Shown one piece after another: positions 1-6,405 of a stretch of DNA of 7,869 bases. The number at the start of each line of letters is the position of its first letter. The first letter of the stretch is position 1. Position numbers and translations under genes: made by a program. Origin of the DNA: Candidatus Cloacimonadota bacterium (GTDB lineage: Bacteria > Cloacimonadota > Cloacimonadia > Cloacimonadales > Cloacimonadaceae); assembly GCA_023230025.1 (NCBI GenBank), contig JALNYD010000123.1:1-7869 (forward strand). The letters are read 5' to 3'. The notes beneath the pieces are model-generated. The model was not told where the DNA came from. It saw nothing but the letters and a program-made list of their open reading frames with translations, and ran no database searches.

Positions 1-44
1 ATATTCAGGATTGTTTCATCTGTCTTGTGTGTTTGTTTAGTCAT
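1..44 (-). CDS. Start of an ABC transporter ATP-binding protein (partial, runs off the window)
   Basis: On the minus strand an ATG at 44-42 opens a reading frame MTKQTHKTDETILN that continues past the window edge. The ATG overlaps the last 8 bases of the permease gene, a spacing typical of translationally coupled ABC operons. No Walker motif can be seen because only 14 codons are present. Position after a binding protein and a permease makes the ATPase of the polar amino-acid importer (GlnQ/HisP type) the expected product. This is inference from gene order, not from protein sequence. Confidence 0.6.
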   Translation of the reverse strand, partial: MTKQTHKTDETILN

Positions 45-705
45 GGTCACTCACCTTCAATCTTTGTTCGATGCGATGCATCACGAATGAGAGCAGGCTC
101 GTCATGATCAGGTACCAGATGCCGACAATAAGGAACATCTCCATGTACATGAAGGAGGAAGAGCCCATCTGCCTTCCCTTGAGCATAAGCTCTGGAACGG
201 CAATAGTAGATGCAAGGCTGCTGTCCTTCAATGCGATGATCAACTGGTTGCCCAATGGGGGAACAGCTCGCTTGAAGGCTTGTGGGAGCACAATACGTTG
301 CATTGCCTTCCCCTGGGTCATACCCAGGCTTCGAGCAGCTTCCATCTGCCCGTAATCGATGGACTGGATGGATCCACGGAAAATTTCGGCAATGTAAGCA
401 CCGTTATGTACCCCAAGTGCGATGATCGCAGAGGGGATAGGGTCGATGGTTACAATGCTGGTAAGTCCGTAGTAAATGATGAACAACTGCACCAGCAGAG
501 GTGTTCCCCTGATGAGGAAGATGTAAGCTCTACTGATGGCACTTACCCATTGACGTTTGGAAAGGCGGCCGAGAGCGGCCACCAATCCAATAATAAGACC
601 AAGTAGAATCCCGAAAAAGGTGATCTGTAGCGTATAGAGTGCTGCATCAGCGAATTGGAAAAAACGCTGGGGAATCACCGTTAGATCCCATGGTAATATA
701 CTCAT
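37..705 (-). CDS. Polar amino-acid ABC transporter permease (HisM/GlnP type)
   Basis: This 222-residue integral membrane protein forms the inner-membrane channel of a polar amino-acid importer. Hydrophobic segments lie near residues 25-45, 63-80, 88-106 and 189-209. Family hallmarks are RGTPLLVQLFIIYYG (66-80), GAYIAEIFRGSIQSID (102-117), the cytoplasmic EAA loop EAARSLGMTQGKAMQRIVLP (122-141) that contacts the ATPase, and ALKDSSLAS (158-166). Length is normal for HisM/GlnP proteins. The ATG at 705 is supported by GGGAG at 715-719, nine bases upstream and just after the stop codon of the binding-protein gene, so the two genes are in one operon with a 14-nt gap. A single permease gene suggests a homodimeric channel, unless a second permease lies beyond the window. 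The substrate cannot be named from sequence. Confidence 0.93.
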   Translation of the reverse strand: MSILPWDLTVIPQRFFQFADAALYTLQITFFGILLGLIIGLVAALGRLSKRQWVSAISRAYIFLIRGTPLLVQLFIIYYGLTSIVTIDPIPSAIIALGVHNGAYIAEIFRGSIQSIDYGQMEAARSLGMTQGKAMQRIVLPQAFKRAVPPLGNQLIIALKDSSLASTIAVPELMLKGRQMGSSSFMYMEMFLIVGIWYLIMTSLLSFVMHRIEQRLKVSDHD

Positions 706-719
706 TCTAGGATTCTCCC

Positions 720-1505
720 TTACTCTACGGTAATGTCTTCACCGTTGAACCACTTTTCACTAATCTGTTTCATGGTGCCATCGGCAAACATATCGTTGAG
801 TGCAGCATTGACCTGCTCACGGAGCTCATCGTCATCCTCATGGAAACCAATACCCATGACTTCACTGCGGAGTACTGATCCTACGAGTGTAAGCTTGTCC
901 CCATCCTTCAGCTGGTTGATGGCATTCAGTCCAACAATCCTATCGGTCAGGACGCCGTCTACACGACCGTTGAGCAGTTCGATCAAGGTCTGGTTGTCAT
1001 CTTCATAGAGCTTAACCTTGGTACCAAGATTCTTTGCATCATTCTCAAAGGTGGTTCCAGTTACAAGCCCAAGGGTACTATCACTGGTAAGGTCATCAAC
1101 AGAATTGATACCGCCATCCTTCATGGCTATCAACTGTGGGCCACTGTAATAGTAAGGGATGGAGAAGTCGATGACTGCCTCGCGTTCTTCTGTGATTCCC
1201 ATACTGCCCAAAATTCCGTCATAGCGTTTTGCCCTGAGGCCTTCAACAATTCCGTCCCATGCAGTGGCTACGTATTCCAGTTCCATGTCCAGGCGGTTGG
1301 CGATCTCAGCAGCAACATCAACATCAAACCCGATGATATCCCCATCTTCTTTCATGTAGTTAAATGGAGGGTATCCACCGGAACCAGCGAAGGTGATGGT
1401 ATTTGTAGTTTCCGTCTGTCCTTGTGCAACCAAGGCAGGAAGCGAAATCAGTAACATCAATCCAATAATAAGCAACTTTCGATACAATTTGTTCGTATTT
1501 TTCAA
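720..1505 (-). CDS. Polar amino-acid ABC transporter substrate-binding protein, TTG start
   Basis: This is the periplasmic binding protein (SBP_bac_3 family) that delivers an amino acid to the permease encoded next. I start it at the TTG at 1505-1503. AAAGGAG (1512-1518) sits six bases upstream, and the product then begins with a clean signal peptide: MKNTNKLYRK, a hydrophobic core at 11-27, and a likely cut after A-Q-G (27-29). This gives 261 residues, the usual length. Mature-domain hallmarks are GGYPPFNY (43-50), GFDVDVAAEIANRL (59-72), WDGIVEGLRAKRYD (83-96), the SMGITEERE motif (101-109) with Arg108 expected to bind the ligand carboxylate, FSIPYYYSG (114-122), and DGVLTD (183-188) with Asp188 expected to bind the ligand amino group, by analogy with HisJ and GlnH. 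The ligand is not predictable. An upstream in-frame ATG at 1634 would add 43 non-conserved residues ahead of the signal peptide and crosses the promoter, so I rejected it. Confidence 0.92.
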   Translation of the reverse strand: MKNTNKLYRKLLIIGLMLLISLPALVAQGQTETTNTITFAGSGGYPPFNYMKEDGDIIGFDVDVAAEIANRLDMELEYVATAWDGIVEGLRAKRYDGILGSMGITEEREAVIDFSIPYYYSGPQLIAMKDGGINSVDDLTSDSTLGLVTGTTFENDAKNLGTKVKLYEDDNQTLIELLNGRVDGVLTDRIVGLNAINQLKDGDKLTLVGSVLRSEVMGIGFHEDDDELREQVNAALNDMFADGTMKQISEKWFNGEDITVE

Positions 1506-1535
1506 AATAAACTCCTTTGAAAAAATTGATATAGA

Positions 1536-1565
1536 ATTGTAACAATGAATACCTGTTTCATACAA
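1536..1565 (-). promoter_or_regulatory. Sigma70-like promoter for the amino-acid ABC operon
   Basis: Read on the minus strand, TTGTAT (1565-1560) and TACAAT (1541-1536) are separated by 18 bases. Transcription would begin near 1529, giving a leader of about 24 nt that contains the AAAGGAG site and ends at the TTG start. The promoter lies inside the longer ATG-initiated reading frame, which supports the TTG start. Each box matches consensus at four or five of six positions, and there is no experimental evidence. Confidence 0.5.
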
Positions 1566-1615
1566 CTGTAAAACAGCTATTTCTTTACCCTTAATGCTTT
1601 GTGTGTTTTTACTGT

Positions 1616-1702
1616 TTATAACATGGTCAGGCATAATTAGTTTACTAGGGGTACTTTACTCTTGATTAAATAAAAAAAGAATGCTATAAATTATAACATG
1701 GT
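1616..1702 (+). repeat. Two exact 12-bp direct repeats around the transposase-like gene start
   Basis: TTATAACATGGT occurs at 1616-1627 and again at 1691-1702, 75 bases apart. The second copy contains the ATG of the transposase-like gene. The first is followed by a five-codon frame, ATG GTC AGG CAT AAT TAG (1623-1640). A shorter direct repeat, AGTTTACT (1639-1646) and ACTTTACT (1653-1660), lies between them. The repeats are seen directly. Their meaning is unknown: local duplication, binding site or insertion scar are all possible. Confidence 0.7.
1662..1690 (+). promoter_or_regulatory. Strong-looking promoter abutting the transposase-like gene
   Basis: TTGATT (1662-1667) and TATAAA (1685-1690) are 17 bases apart, and a TGC at 1682-1684 adds an extended -10 element. 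Transcription should begin six to eight bases after the -10 box, at about 1696-1698. That coincides with the ATG at 1698 and leaves no room for a ribosome binding site. The transcript may therefore be leaderless. Confidence 0.5.
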
Positions 1703-3257
1703 TTCGAGATTATCACGCCCAAAAATCATTGAAATTGTCAATAAGAAGAATCATGTCACCTATTTATATGAGGACCAGTACTACTGGGACCCTGATAAAA
1801 AACAGACACGGCATAAACGTCGATGCATCGGTAAACTTGATGGAGTAACGGGAGAGCCGATCTATAACCCTACATATCAACAGGAACTGGAGAGTCAGGG
1901 AGCGGAGACTGTTAAAGCGATTCCTTCGTTCCGGCCCTATGCGTTTGAGCAGTTGCAGGAAGTCATTGAAAAGGAACTCAGCCTAAGAGAGTGGATGCAG
2001 CCATTCATGAGCAAGGAGAAGGTGGAAAAACTTTTGCATCTTGCTTGGTACCTGATCTGTTCAAACAATCCCATCTCCTATGCTACCCATTGGAAACAGG
2101 GAGTCTATACGAGTGTGGAGAGTTTGTCTGAATTGCAGGGGATCCTTCGATCCCTTGATGCTGAGTTCCTTCGGCTCTGGGGACAACGTTGCTTGGAAAA
2201 ATTTGATGAGAGTACCAGTGAAATCCTCTTTGACCTGTGCAGTACAGCCAGTTATCAGAATCATAACCCATTCCTGCAGTATGGATATAACCGGGATATT
2301 GAGGCATTGGAACAGAATACCATTATCTTGCTTGCCCATGGTGATAACCACATTCCTTATTCGTTTCAGATTCTGGATGGGACGATGCTTAGCAGTAAGA
2401 CCATCGCTAATGTGATGGATACTCTGGAATTCGATACCGATACGGTATTGATGCTTAATCGCAGATATTTCTCAGTCCCCAGGATTCAGGAGCTGGTTGA
2501 GTTGGGCTATCGGTTCATCATCCGCATCCCAACTCGAAAGAGATGGTTGGAGCAATTCATTGAAAAACATCGTGATGAGATCATGCAGGGGACAGCGCTC
2601 TATGATTGCAAGGGTAGGGAGCTGAGGAGTCTGAGTCTCCCTGCACCCTTCCTGGAGGAGGAGTCTCTTACCATTCATCTCTATTATGATGAGCAGTGGA
2701 GGGAGAACCAGCGAAGCAATCTACTCTCCTTGCTGGGGAGATGTAAACGAGAGTTGGAGTTTGAAGTTCCACTCGAGGAGCATGCCCGTTTATATGAAAC
2801 CTATTTCAAGGTGCGAAAACGACCCAATGGAAGTAACAGGGTGAGTCTGAGTCGAGACCCTCTGAGAACCTTTGAGGCCTCCCAGGCAGGTATCTGGGCA
2901 GTGATCACAAACACAGGGCTCTCAGCAGAGCAAGCTCTTGCCAAGTATGAACAGCGTAATGACTTTGAACATCGGTTCAACAACCTCATGAACCAAGAGG
3001 ACTGCAGGTTGCTGCACATCCAGTCCCCCCAGTATTTTCCTGGCAGGGTATTTCTCCAGCTCATCTCTGAAATCATTCGTCAAAAACTACTGGAAAAGTT
3101 GCAAGATAGCGATTACAGCCTGAGCCAAGCACTTTTTACAGTTATGGATATCCAGGAAGTAACATTCAGGGAGAATGATACTCCGTATAGGAGTGAGCTG
3201 AATGATCAGGACAAGGAGATTCTCGGGAAGCTTGGCATTGAGGTGGAAGAAGCCTAG
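1698..3257 (+). CDS. IS1634/IS4-type DDE transposase-like protein, probably catalytically altered
   Basis: This is a 519-residue protein. The N-terminal part, YLYEDQYYWDPDKKQ (23-36) then KRRCIGKLDGVTGE (40-53), is characteristic of IS1634-group transposases. The RNase-H-like core has a first acidic residue in LFDLCSTASY (Asp179) and a C-terminal signature Y-2-R-3-E in YEQRNDFEHRF (Tyr417, Arg420, Glu424). The segment that normally reads (V/M)DRGF with the second catalytic Asp reads MLNRRYFS here, placing Asn254 (codon AAT, 2457-2459) where Asp is expected. The Lys that usually ends the Y-R-E-K signature is Met431. I see no terminal inverted repeats or target duplication, only 8 bases separate the stop from the convergent HTH gene, and no Shine-Dalgarno site precedes the ATG. 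The reading frame is nevertheless long and undamaged. It may be an immobile remnant kept for another role, or a variant family that uses a different carboxylate. Confidence 0.8.
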   Translation: MVSRLSRPKIIEIVNKKNHVTYLYEDQYYWDPDKKQTRHKRRCIGKLDGVTGEPIYNPTYQQELESQGAETVKAIPSFRPYAFEQLQEVIEKELSLREWMQPFMSKEKVEKLLHLAWYLICSNNPISYATHWKQGVYTSVESLSELQGILRSLDAEFLRLWGQRCLEKFDESTSEILFDLCSTASYQNHNPFLQYGYNRDIEALEQNTIILLAHGDNHIPYSFQILDGTMLSSKTIANVMDTLEFDTDTVLMLNRRYFSVPRIQELVELGYRFIIRIPTRKRWLEQFIEKHRDEIMQGTALYDCKGRELRSLSLPAPFLEEESLTIHLYYDEQWRENQRSNLLSLLGRCKRELEFEVPLEEHARLYETYFKVRKRPNGSNRVSLSRDPLRTFEASQAGIWAVITNTGLSAEQALAKYEQRNDFEHRFNNLMNQEDCRLLHIQSPQYFPGRVFLQLISEIIRQKLLEKLQDSDYSLSQALFTVMDIQEVTFRENDTPYRSELNDQDKEILGKLGIEVEEA

Positions 3258-3265
3258 AGAGACCG

Positions 3266-3472
3266 CTAATCCTCCACATACTCAAACAGATCGCCTGGTT
3301 GGCATGATAGATGTCTGCAGATGGCTTCCATGGTTGCCAACCTTACAGCACTGATTTTTCCTGTCTTGAGGTTTGAAAGGTTTGCCATGGTGATACCAAC
3401 CTTCTCTGATAATTCAGTAAGTGACATCTTTCGATCGGCCAGCACTCTATCGAGGCGTATGATGATGGGCAT
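3266..3472 (-). CDS. Small Cro/CI-type helix-turn-helix regulator (YozG-like)
   Basis: This 68-residue protein is a single HTH domain with no effector domain. The helix-turn-helix covers roughly residues 18-38 (LTELSEKVGIT, then the recognition helix MANLSNLKTG). The C-terminal ATMEAICRHLSCQPGDLFEYVED is the usual ending of the small YozG-type Cro/CI family. It lies 9 bases after the DUF2975 gene on the same strand. AGGT at 3480-3483, seven bases before the ATG, overlaps the stop codon of that gene, so translation is likely coupled. DUF2975 membrane proteins are commonly paired with such regulators. It may repress its own operon through the palindrome at 4072-4092, which is inference from position. 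Its 3' end converges on the transposase-like gene, and I see no terminator hairpin between them. Confidence 0.88.
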   Translation of the reverse strand: MPIIIRLDRVLADRKMSLTELSEKVGITMANLSNLKTGKISAVRLATMEAICRHLSCQPGDLFEYVED

Positions 3473-3481
3473 ATTGTGTAC

Positions 3482-4033
3482 CTATACCGTTTGTTCGTAC
3501 TCGCTCTGCAGGTACAGGGCGTAGGAGAATACTTTTCCCAAGGCAAGGAGTGCCAAGGCATACAGTACCTCAGAGGTAATGGGGGTGAAGCTGAAGTGCA
3601 GTAATTCATGAGCAACCGGTCCCGCAAGTTGCAGGAAAAGATAGAGATGGAACTGCCTTAGGTAGGTTGCAAGCAACAACAGCAGCCCCATTGAACGAAA
3701 AGCTTGGGGCAACAACTCGGTAAAACCATTCTTTTTGGAAAGGGAGTCCACTGCTTTTCTTAGGAAGAAGAGAAAGAGAAGTGACAAGAAGAGGGTAATC
3801 ACCACCACGAAAGAATAGATGCTATACATACCTGCACTCTCAGCGTGGACTGGAACTGCAAACTGCAGTCCATTCTGCATCAGAACCGGTAGGGAAACCT
3901 GGGAAGCAGAGCTGGTCAATGGTGCAATAATGAGATAGGCAGCCAGAACAACAAGAGCAATACTGCCGAGGATAATGCTGGTGGTAAGGAGCATCAGAAT
4001 AGGTTTTAGGTATGGATTTTTATAGTGATTCAT
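3482..4033 (-). CDS. DUF2975 family integral membrane protein
   Basis: Start chosen at the ATG at 4033 because GGAGA lies about six bases upstream. The alternative ATG at 4045 has no ribosome site and adds only MENN. The protein has 183 residues. Four membrane segments are visible at about 10-37, 70-91, 113-137 and 153-173. The loop after segment 2 (KKNGFTELLPQAFRSMG) and the ending LALGKVFSYALYLQSEYEQTV match the DUF2975 pattern, in which an F-x-x-G-x-x-L-x-x-E-x-x-L-T-V-like tail precedes the stop. The molecular function of DUF2975 proteins is not established. The constant partner is the small HTH protein encoded downstream, suggesting a membrane protein whose level or state is tied to that regulator. 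Confidence 0.85.
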   Translation of the reverse strand: MNHYKNPYLKPILMLLTTSIILGSIALVVLAAYLIIAPLTSSASQVSLPVLMQNGLQFAVPVHAESAGMYSIYSFVVVITLFLSLLFLFFLRKAVDSLSKKNGFTELLPQAFRSMGLLLLLATYLRQFHLYLFLQLAGPVAHELLHFSFTPITSEVLYALALLALGKVFSYALYLQSEYEQTV

Positions 4034-4070
4034 ATTGTTCTCCATGTAATAAGTATTGAATTACAGGAAA

Positions 4071-4099
4071 AATTTATCGTGAAACGATAAATATGTCAA
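4071..4099 (-). promoter_or_regulatory. Promoter of the DUF2975-HTH operon
   Basis: On the minus strand a consensus TTGACA (4099-4094) is followed, after exactly 17 bases, by TAAATT (4076-4071). The start point would be near 4064, giving a leader of about 30 nt before the ATG at 4033. This is the best -35 box in the window. The palindromic operator candidate occupies its spacer and most of the -10 box. Confidence 0.65.
4072..4092. promoter_or_regulatory. Palindromic operator candidate inside the DUF2975-HTH promoter
   Basis: ATTTATCG (4072-4079) and CGATAAAT (4085-4092) are perfect 8-bp inverted arms around TGAAA. A protein bound here would cover the -10 box and the spacer and block RNA polymerase, as in many Cro/CI autoregulatory circuits. 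The likely ligand is the HTH protein of the same operon, by inference. A second imperfectly symmetric site, CATGTA (4101-4106) with TACATG (4117-4122), lies just upstream of the -35 box. Confidence 0.55.
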
Positions 4100-4170
4100 G
4101 CATGTAATATTATAAATACATGTATCTTCATCCATATACCTGATGCTTTCATTTGATCTGTTTGGAGTTC

Positions 4171-4309
4171 TCATGTTTTGGTGATGAAATGTTTCCTGAA
4201 ATACATCCAAAGTGAAATTCGTGACAGTGATTGCGTTACAGTGGTGTTGCCGTTAAGCGAAGTAGTACCAAATTCCATTTCGCCTCGAGAGAGTGAATTG
4301 TTGCTTCAT
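4171..4309 (-). pseudogene. Probable decayed tyrosine-recombinase (integrase) N-terminus
   Basis: An ATG at 4309 opens an 18-codon frame MKQQFTLSRRNGIWYYFA that ends in TAA at 4253. AAAGGAG lies ten or so bases upstream. The run RRNGIWYY resembles the first strand of many phage-type integrases (K-R-x-G-I-W-Y). Skipping one base after the second Tyr codon, the next frame reads SLNGNTTVTQSL and continues to a TGA at 4171-4173, which looks like the continuation of the same domain. I infer a frameshifted and 3'-truncated relic. Its place next to a tRNA gene, on the same strand, fits a former integration site. The match rests on a short motif only, and a coincidental short frame is the alternative. 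Confidence 0.4.
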
Positions 4310-4330
4310 AACACCTTTTTCTCCTTTTGA

Positions 4331-4361
4331 GTACATTTTTGTGTACAGCATCACGGGTGAT
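4331..4361. repeat. Two adjacent short palindromes upstream of the integrase relic
   Basis: GTACA (4331-4335) pairs with TGTAC (4342-4346) across six bases. Four bases on, ATCAC (4350-4354) pairs with GTGAT (4357-4361) across GG. They lie upstream of the relic ATG on the minus strand, where an operator or promoter would sit, and downstream of the tRNA terminator. They may be the old control region of the lost integrase gene. No protein can be assigned. Confidence 0.4.
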
Positions 4362-4376
4362 ACAGAAAAAAGGGCT

Positions 4377-4423
4377 AAAAAGAAAAACCCTCTTCTGTTT
4401 ATTTCGTTAAACAGAAAAGGGTT
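4377..4423 (-). terminator. Rho-independent terminator after tRNA-Leu
   Basis: Transcribed from the minus strand, the arms at 4408-4423 and 4386-4401 form a 16-bp stem (one G-U pair, otherwise perfect) around the loop ACGAAA. The run TTTTTCTTTTT follows (4387-4377). It begins six bases after the tRNA 3' end. The opposite strand has no T-tract after the stem, so it works in one direction. The gene upstream on the minus strand is pepF, so it may also stop any read-through from there. Confidence 0.92.
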
Positions 4424-4429
4424 AGTAAG

Positions 4430-4514
4430 TGCGGTAGACTGGACTTGAACCAGCACAAGATTTCTCCCACTAGCACCTCAAGCTAGCGTGTCTACCAAAT
4501 TCCACCACTACCGC
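4430..4514 (-). tRNA. tRNA-Leu, anticodon GAG
   Basis: The acceptor arms GCGGTAG (4514-4508) and CTACCGC (4437-4431) pair perfectly, with discriminator A at 4430. The anticodon stem CTAGC/GCTAG encloses the loop TTGAGGT, so the anticodon is GAG and reads CUU and CUC. A long variable arm, expected of a leucine tRNA, follows. The T arm is CTGG-TTCAAGT-CCAG. CCA is not encoded (the next bases are CTT), so the cell must add it. Length is 85 nt. The gene stands alone, not in a cluster, with its own promoter and terminator. Confidence 0.96.
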
Positions 4515-4553
4515 ATTCTTGAAGTATTGTTCGCTCTTGAAGTGAACGTGCCA

Positions 4554-4583
4554 ACAATACAACAAGGGCGGGGAGCTCGTCAA
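4554..4583 (-). promoter_or_regulatory. Promoter of the tRNA-Leu gene
   Basis: On the minus strand TTGACG (4583-4578) and TATTGT (4559-4554) are 18 bases apart, with transcription expected near 4547, about 33 bases before the tRNA 5' end. The spacer is GC-rich. The leader contains an 8-bp inverted repeat, GTATTGTT (4524-4531) and AACAATAC (4553-4560), that overlaps the -10 box. The promoter starts within 30 bases of the pepF stop codon. Confidence 0.5.
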
Positions 4584-4611
4584 GCCCTCTTTTGAAAATT
4601 GAGTGCAACAT

Positions 4612-6393
4612 TTACGAGAGCAGGCTTTCAGCCTGGTCCAGAAGGGATGAGAAGGTGGAAAGAGCATCCTTTACAGGCTCTTCCTTCTGCATATCAACAC
4701 CAGCTTTCCGTAGTGATTCAATGGGGTAGAGGCTGCCTCCACTGCGAAGGAAGTCGAGGTACGACTGCCTGTCTTGCTCTGTCCCATTGAGCACTTTCTT
4801 GCTCAAGGCTATGGAAGCACTCAACCCTGTCGCATACTTGTACACATAGAACGGGCTGTAGAAGTGAGGAATCCTCAGTCCCTCAAGATCGCTTTCTTCT
4901 GCAAAGGACACTGCATCCCCGAAATACTGCTCCAGCAGCTTTCGGTACTCGCTTCTCAACAGCTCAAGGGTGATCGGTACGCCTTTCTCTGCTTCCAGGT
5001 GGATGATCATCTCATACTCGGCAAACATCGTCTGTCTGAAGAGTGTGGCCACGATGTCATCAATCTGTTTTCCGATGATATAAGCTTTCATCCGATCATC
5101 AGTTGCATGGTCGATCATATACTTGGCCAGCAGTTGCTCATTGAAGGTAGAAGCAACTTCTGCCTCGAAGATGGTATAGTCATAGTGGAAATAGGGATTG
5201 TTCTTTGCACTGTAATAGCTATGCATTGAGTGTCCCCCTTCGTGGGCTACCGTAAAGACATCACGCAGCACGTCCTCCTTGTAGTTAAGGAGAATATAGG
5301 GCTTGCTGGTAAATGTACCGCTGCTGAATGCACCGCTTCGTTTGCCTTTGTTCTCATAGCGGTCTACCCACCTGTCTTTTGTCAGTCCATCTGTGATGGT
5401 CTGTACATACTCACTGCCAAGCGGTGCAAGTGCTTCCCCGATCATGGAAACCGCTTCTTCATAAGGGGTTTCACTGGTTACTCCCTTTACCAGGGGAACA
5501 TAGACATCCCAATGGGAAAGTTTCTCCAAACCAAGGAGCTTTGCCCTCATCCTGTAGTAGCGATGAAGGGTAGGCAGTGCATCGTGGACAGCCTTGATTA
5601 GGTTGTCATATACAGATACCGGAACATTGTCTGGGAACAGTGCCATCTCCCTGCAACTCTCATATCCTCTTGCCTTGGCCCGGAAGATGTCCTGCTTTAC
5701 CTGTCCCTCGTAGAGCCGTGCGATGGCATGTTTGCTCTTGTCATACACCCCGTAGAACTGCTTGTAAGCTCGTTCCCTAATATTTCTATCCTCTTGCATG
5801 AGGAATGAGCTCAAGGAGCTCTGGGTGAGAGGTTTTCCGTCGATCTCACCAAAGTCAAAATCAACATTGGTTAGGTCGCTGAACGTGGAACGTGGTGTGG
5901 AAGCAACTTCGCTTTGCAGAGCGAGAAGACGCTCCTCCCCCTCACTCAGCACATGGGCTTTGAACCGTCTTGCTTTCTCTATATAGACACGGTAGGGAGC
6001 AAAGTCCTCATCGTTCAGGTATCCATCTATAATCTCATCTGCAATACCGAGCAGTTCAGGGTCAAAGAATGCCATGGCTGCAGAGAGCTGGCTCAGAAGA
6101 CTGGCCGATAGGCTGTACCGTTTGACATTGGTGTTATCAGAGGCATCAGAGGCATATCCCAGGAAAGCCCAGTTATAAATACGTTCTAGAAGAATGCCTG
6201 TCTCTTCATACCACCTCATGGTAGCCAGGAATGAATCTTTTCCTTTCTCAAGGGAGCCCTTCAAACCAGGCGCCTCAGCGATACGTTGCTTCATCGCTTC
6301 AGTAGCTGCTTCCCATTCTGCTGCATCTGCAAAGAGACTGGTAAGGTCCCAGGTATCCTGCTCAAGTTGTTCTGCTCGTGTCTGTATACTCAT
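4612..6393 (-). CDS. pepF: Oligoendopeptidase F, zinc metallopeptidase of family M3B
   Basis: This 593-residue cytosolic peptidase cleaves short and medium oligopeptides inside the chain. The zinc site is HEGGH (His384, Glu385, His388) in the stretch VAHEGGHSMHSYYS, with the third ligand expected at Glu412 in FEAEVASTFNE. The C-terminal P-H-F-Y-S-P-F-Y-V-Y-K-Y-A-T-G motif (509-523) is typical of PepF and helps bind substrate. The N-terminal TWDLTSLF (14-21) also matches the family, and length is normal. The ATG at 6393 is chosen for its AGGAGA site seven bases upstream; the frame stays open upstream to 6471 but carries no conserved residues there. The IS110 element ends right at this ribosome site, so the original promoter has been displaced and expression must come from inside the insertion or through it. 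It probably recycles peptides, while the ABC genes import free amino acids. No functional link between them is shown. Confidence 0.95.
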   Translation of the reverse strand: MSIQTRAEQLEQDTWDLTSLFADAAEWEAATEAMKQRIAEAPGLKGSLEKGKDSFLATMRWYEETGILLERIYNWAFLGYASDASDNTNVKRYSLSASLLSQLSAAMAFFDPELLGIADEIIDGYLNDEDFAPYRVYIEKARRFKAHVLSEGEERLLALQSEVASTPRSTFSDLTNVDFDFGEIDGKPLTQSSLSSFLMQEDRNIRERAYKQFYGVYDKSKHAIARLYEGQVKQDIFRAKARGYESCREMALFPDNVPVSVYDNLIKAVHDALPTLHRYYRMRAKLLGLEKLSHWDVYVPLVKGVTSETPYEEAVSMIGEALAPLGSEYVQTITDGLTKDRWVDRYENKGKRSGAFSSGTFTSKPYILLNYKEDVLRDVFTVAHEGGHSMHSYYSAKNNPYFHYDYTIFEAEVASTFNEQLLAKYMIDHATDDRMKAYIIGKQIDDIVATLFRQTMFAEYEMIIHLEAEKGVPITLELLRSEYRKLLEQYFGDAVSFAEESDLEGLRIPHFYSPFYVYKYATGLSASIALSKKVLNGTEQDRQSYLDFLRSGGSLYPIESLRKAGVDMQKEEPVKDALSTFSSLLDQAESLLS

Positions 6394-6405
6394 GAAATTT
6401 CTCCT

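Noticed and set aside
1506..1634. N-terminal extension of the binding protein from the ATG at 1634
   Set aside because: It would put 43 residues ahead of a standard signal peptide, cross the promoter, and lacks a ribosome site, while the TTG has a strong one.
3258..3265. Shared terminator between the convergent transposase-like and HTH genes
   Set aside because: No inverted repeat or T-run is present in the 8-base gap or the adjoining coding ends.
1640..3270. Terminal inverted repeats of an insertion sequence around the 1698-3257 gene
   Set aside because: I compared both flanks inward and found no matching ends or target duplication. Only 8 bases separate the stop from the next gene.
4310..4456. 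Upstream part of a 67-codon minus-strand frame through the tRNA and terminator
   Set aside because: It translates the tRNA 3' end and the terminator hairpin. Only the last 18 codons resemble protein and are listed as a relic.
4566..4588. Possible terminator hairpin after pepF (AGGGC with GCCCT)
   Set aside because: The stem is only five pairs with a 14-base loop and no proper T-run, and it overlaps the tRNA -35 box.
4774..5601. Two plus-strand frames of 151 and 123 codons across pepF
   Set aside because: They are antisense to pepF, have no recognisable motif and no ribosome site, and are explained by its codon bias.
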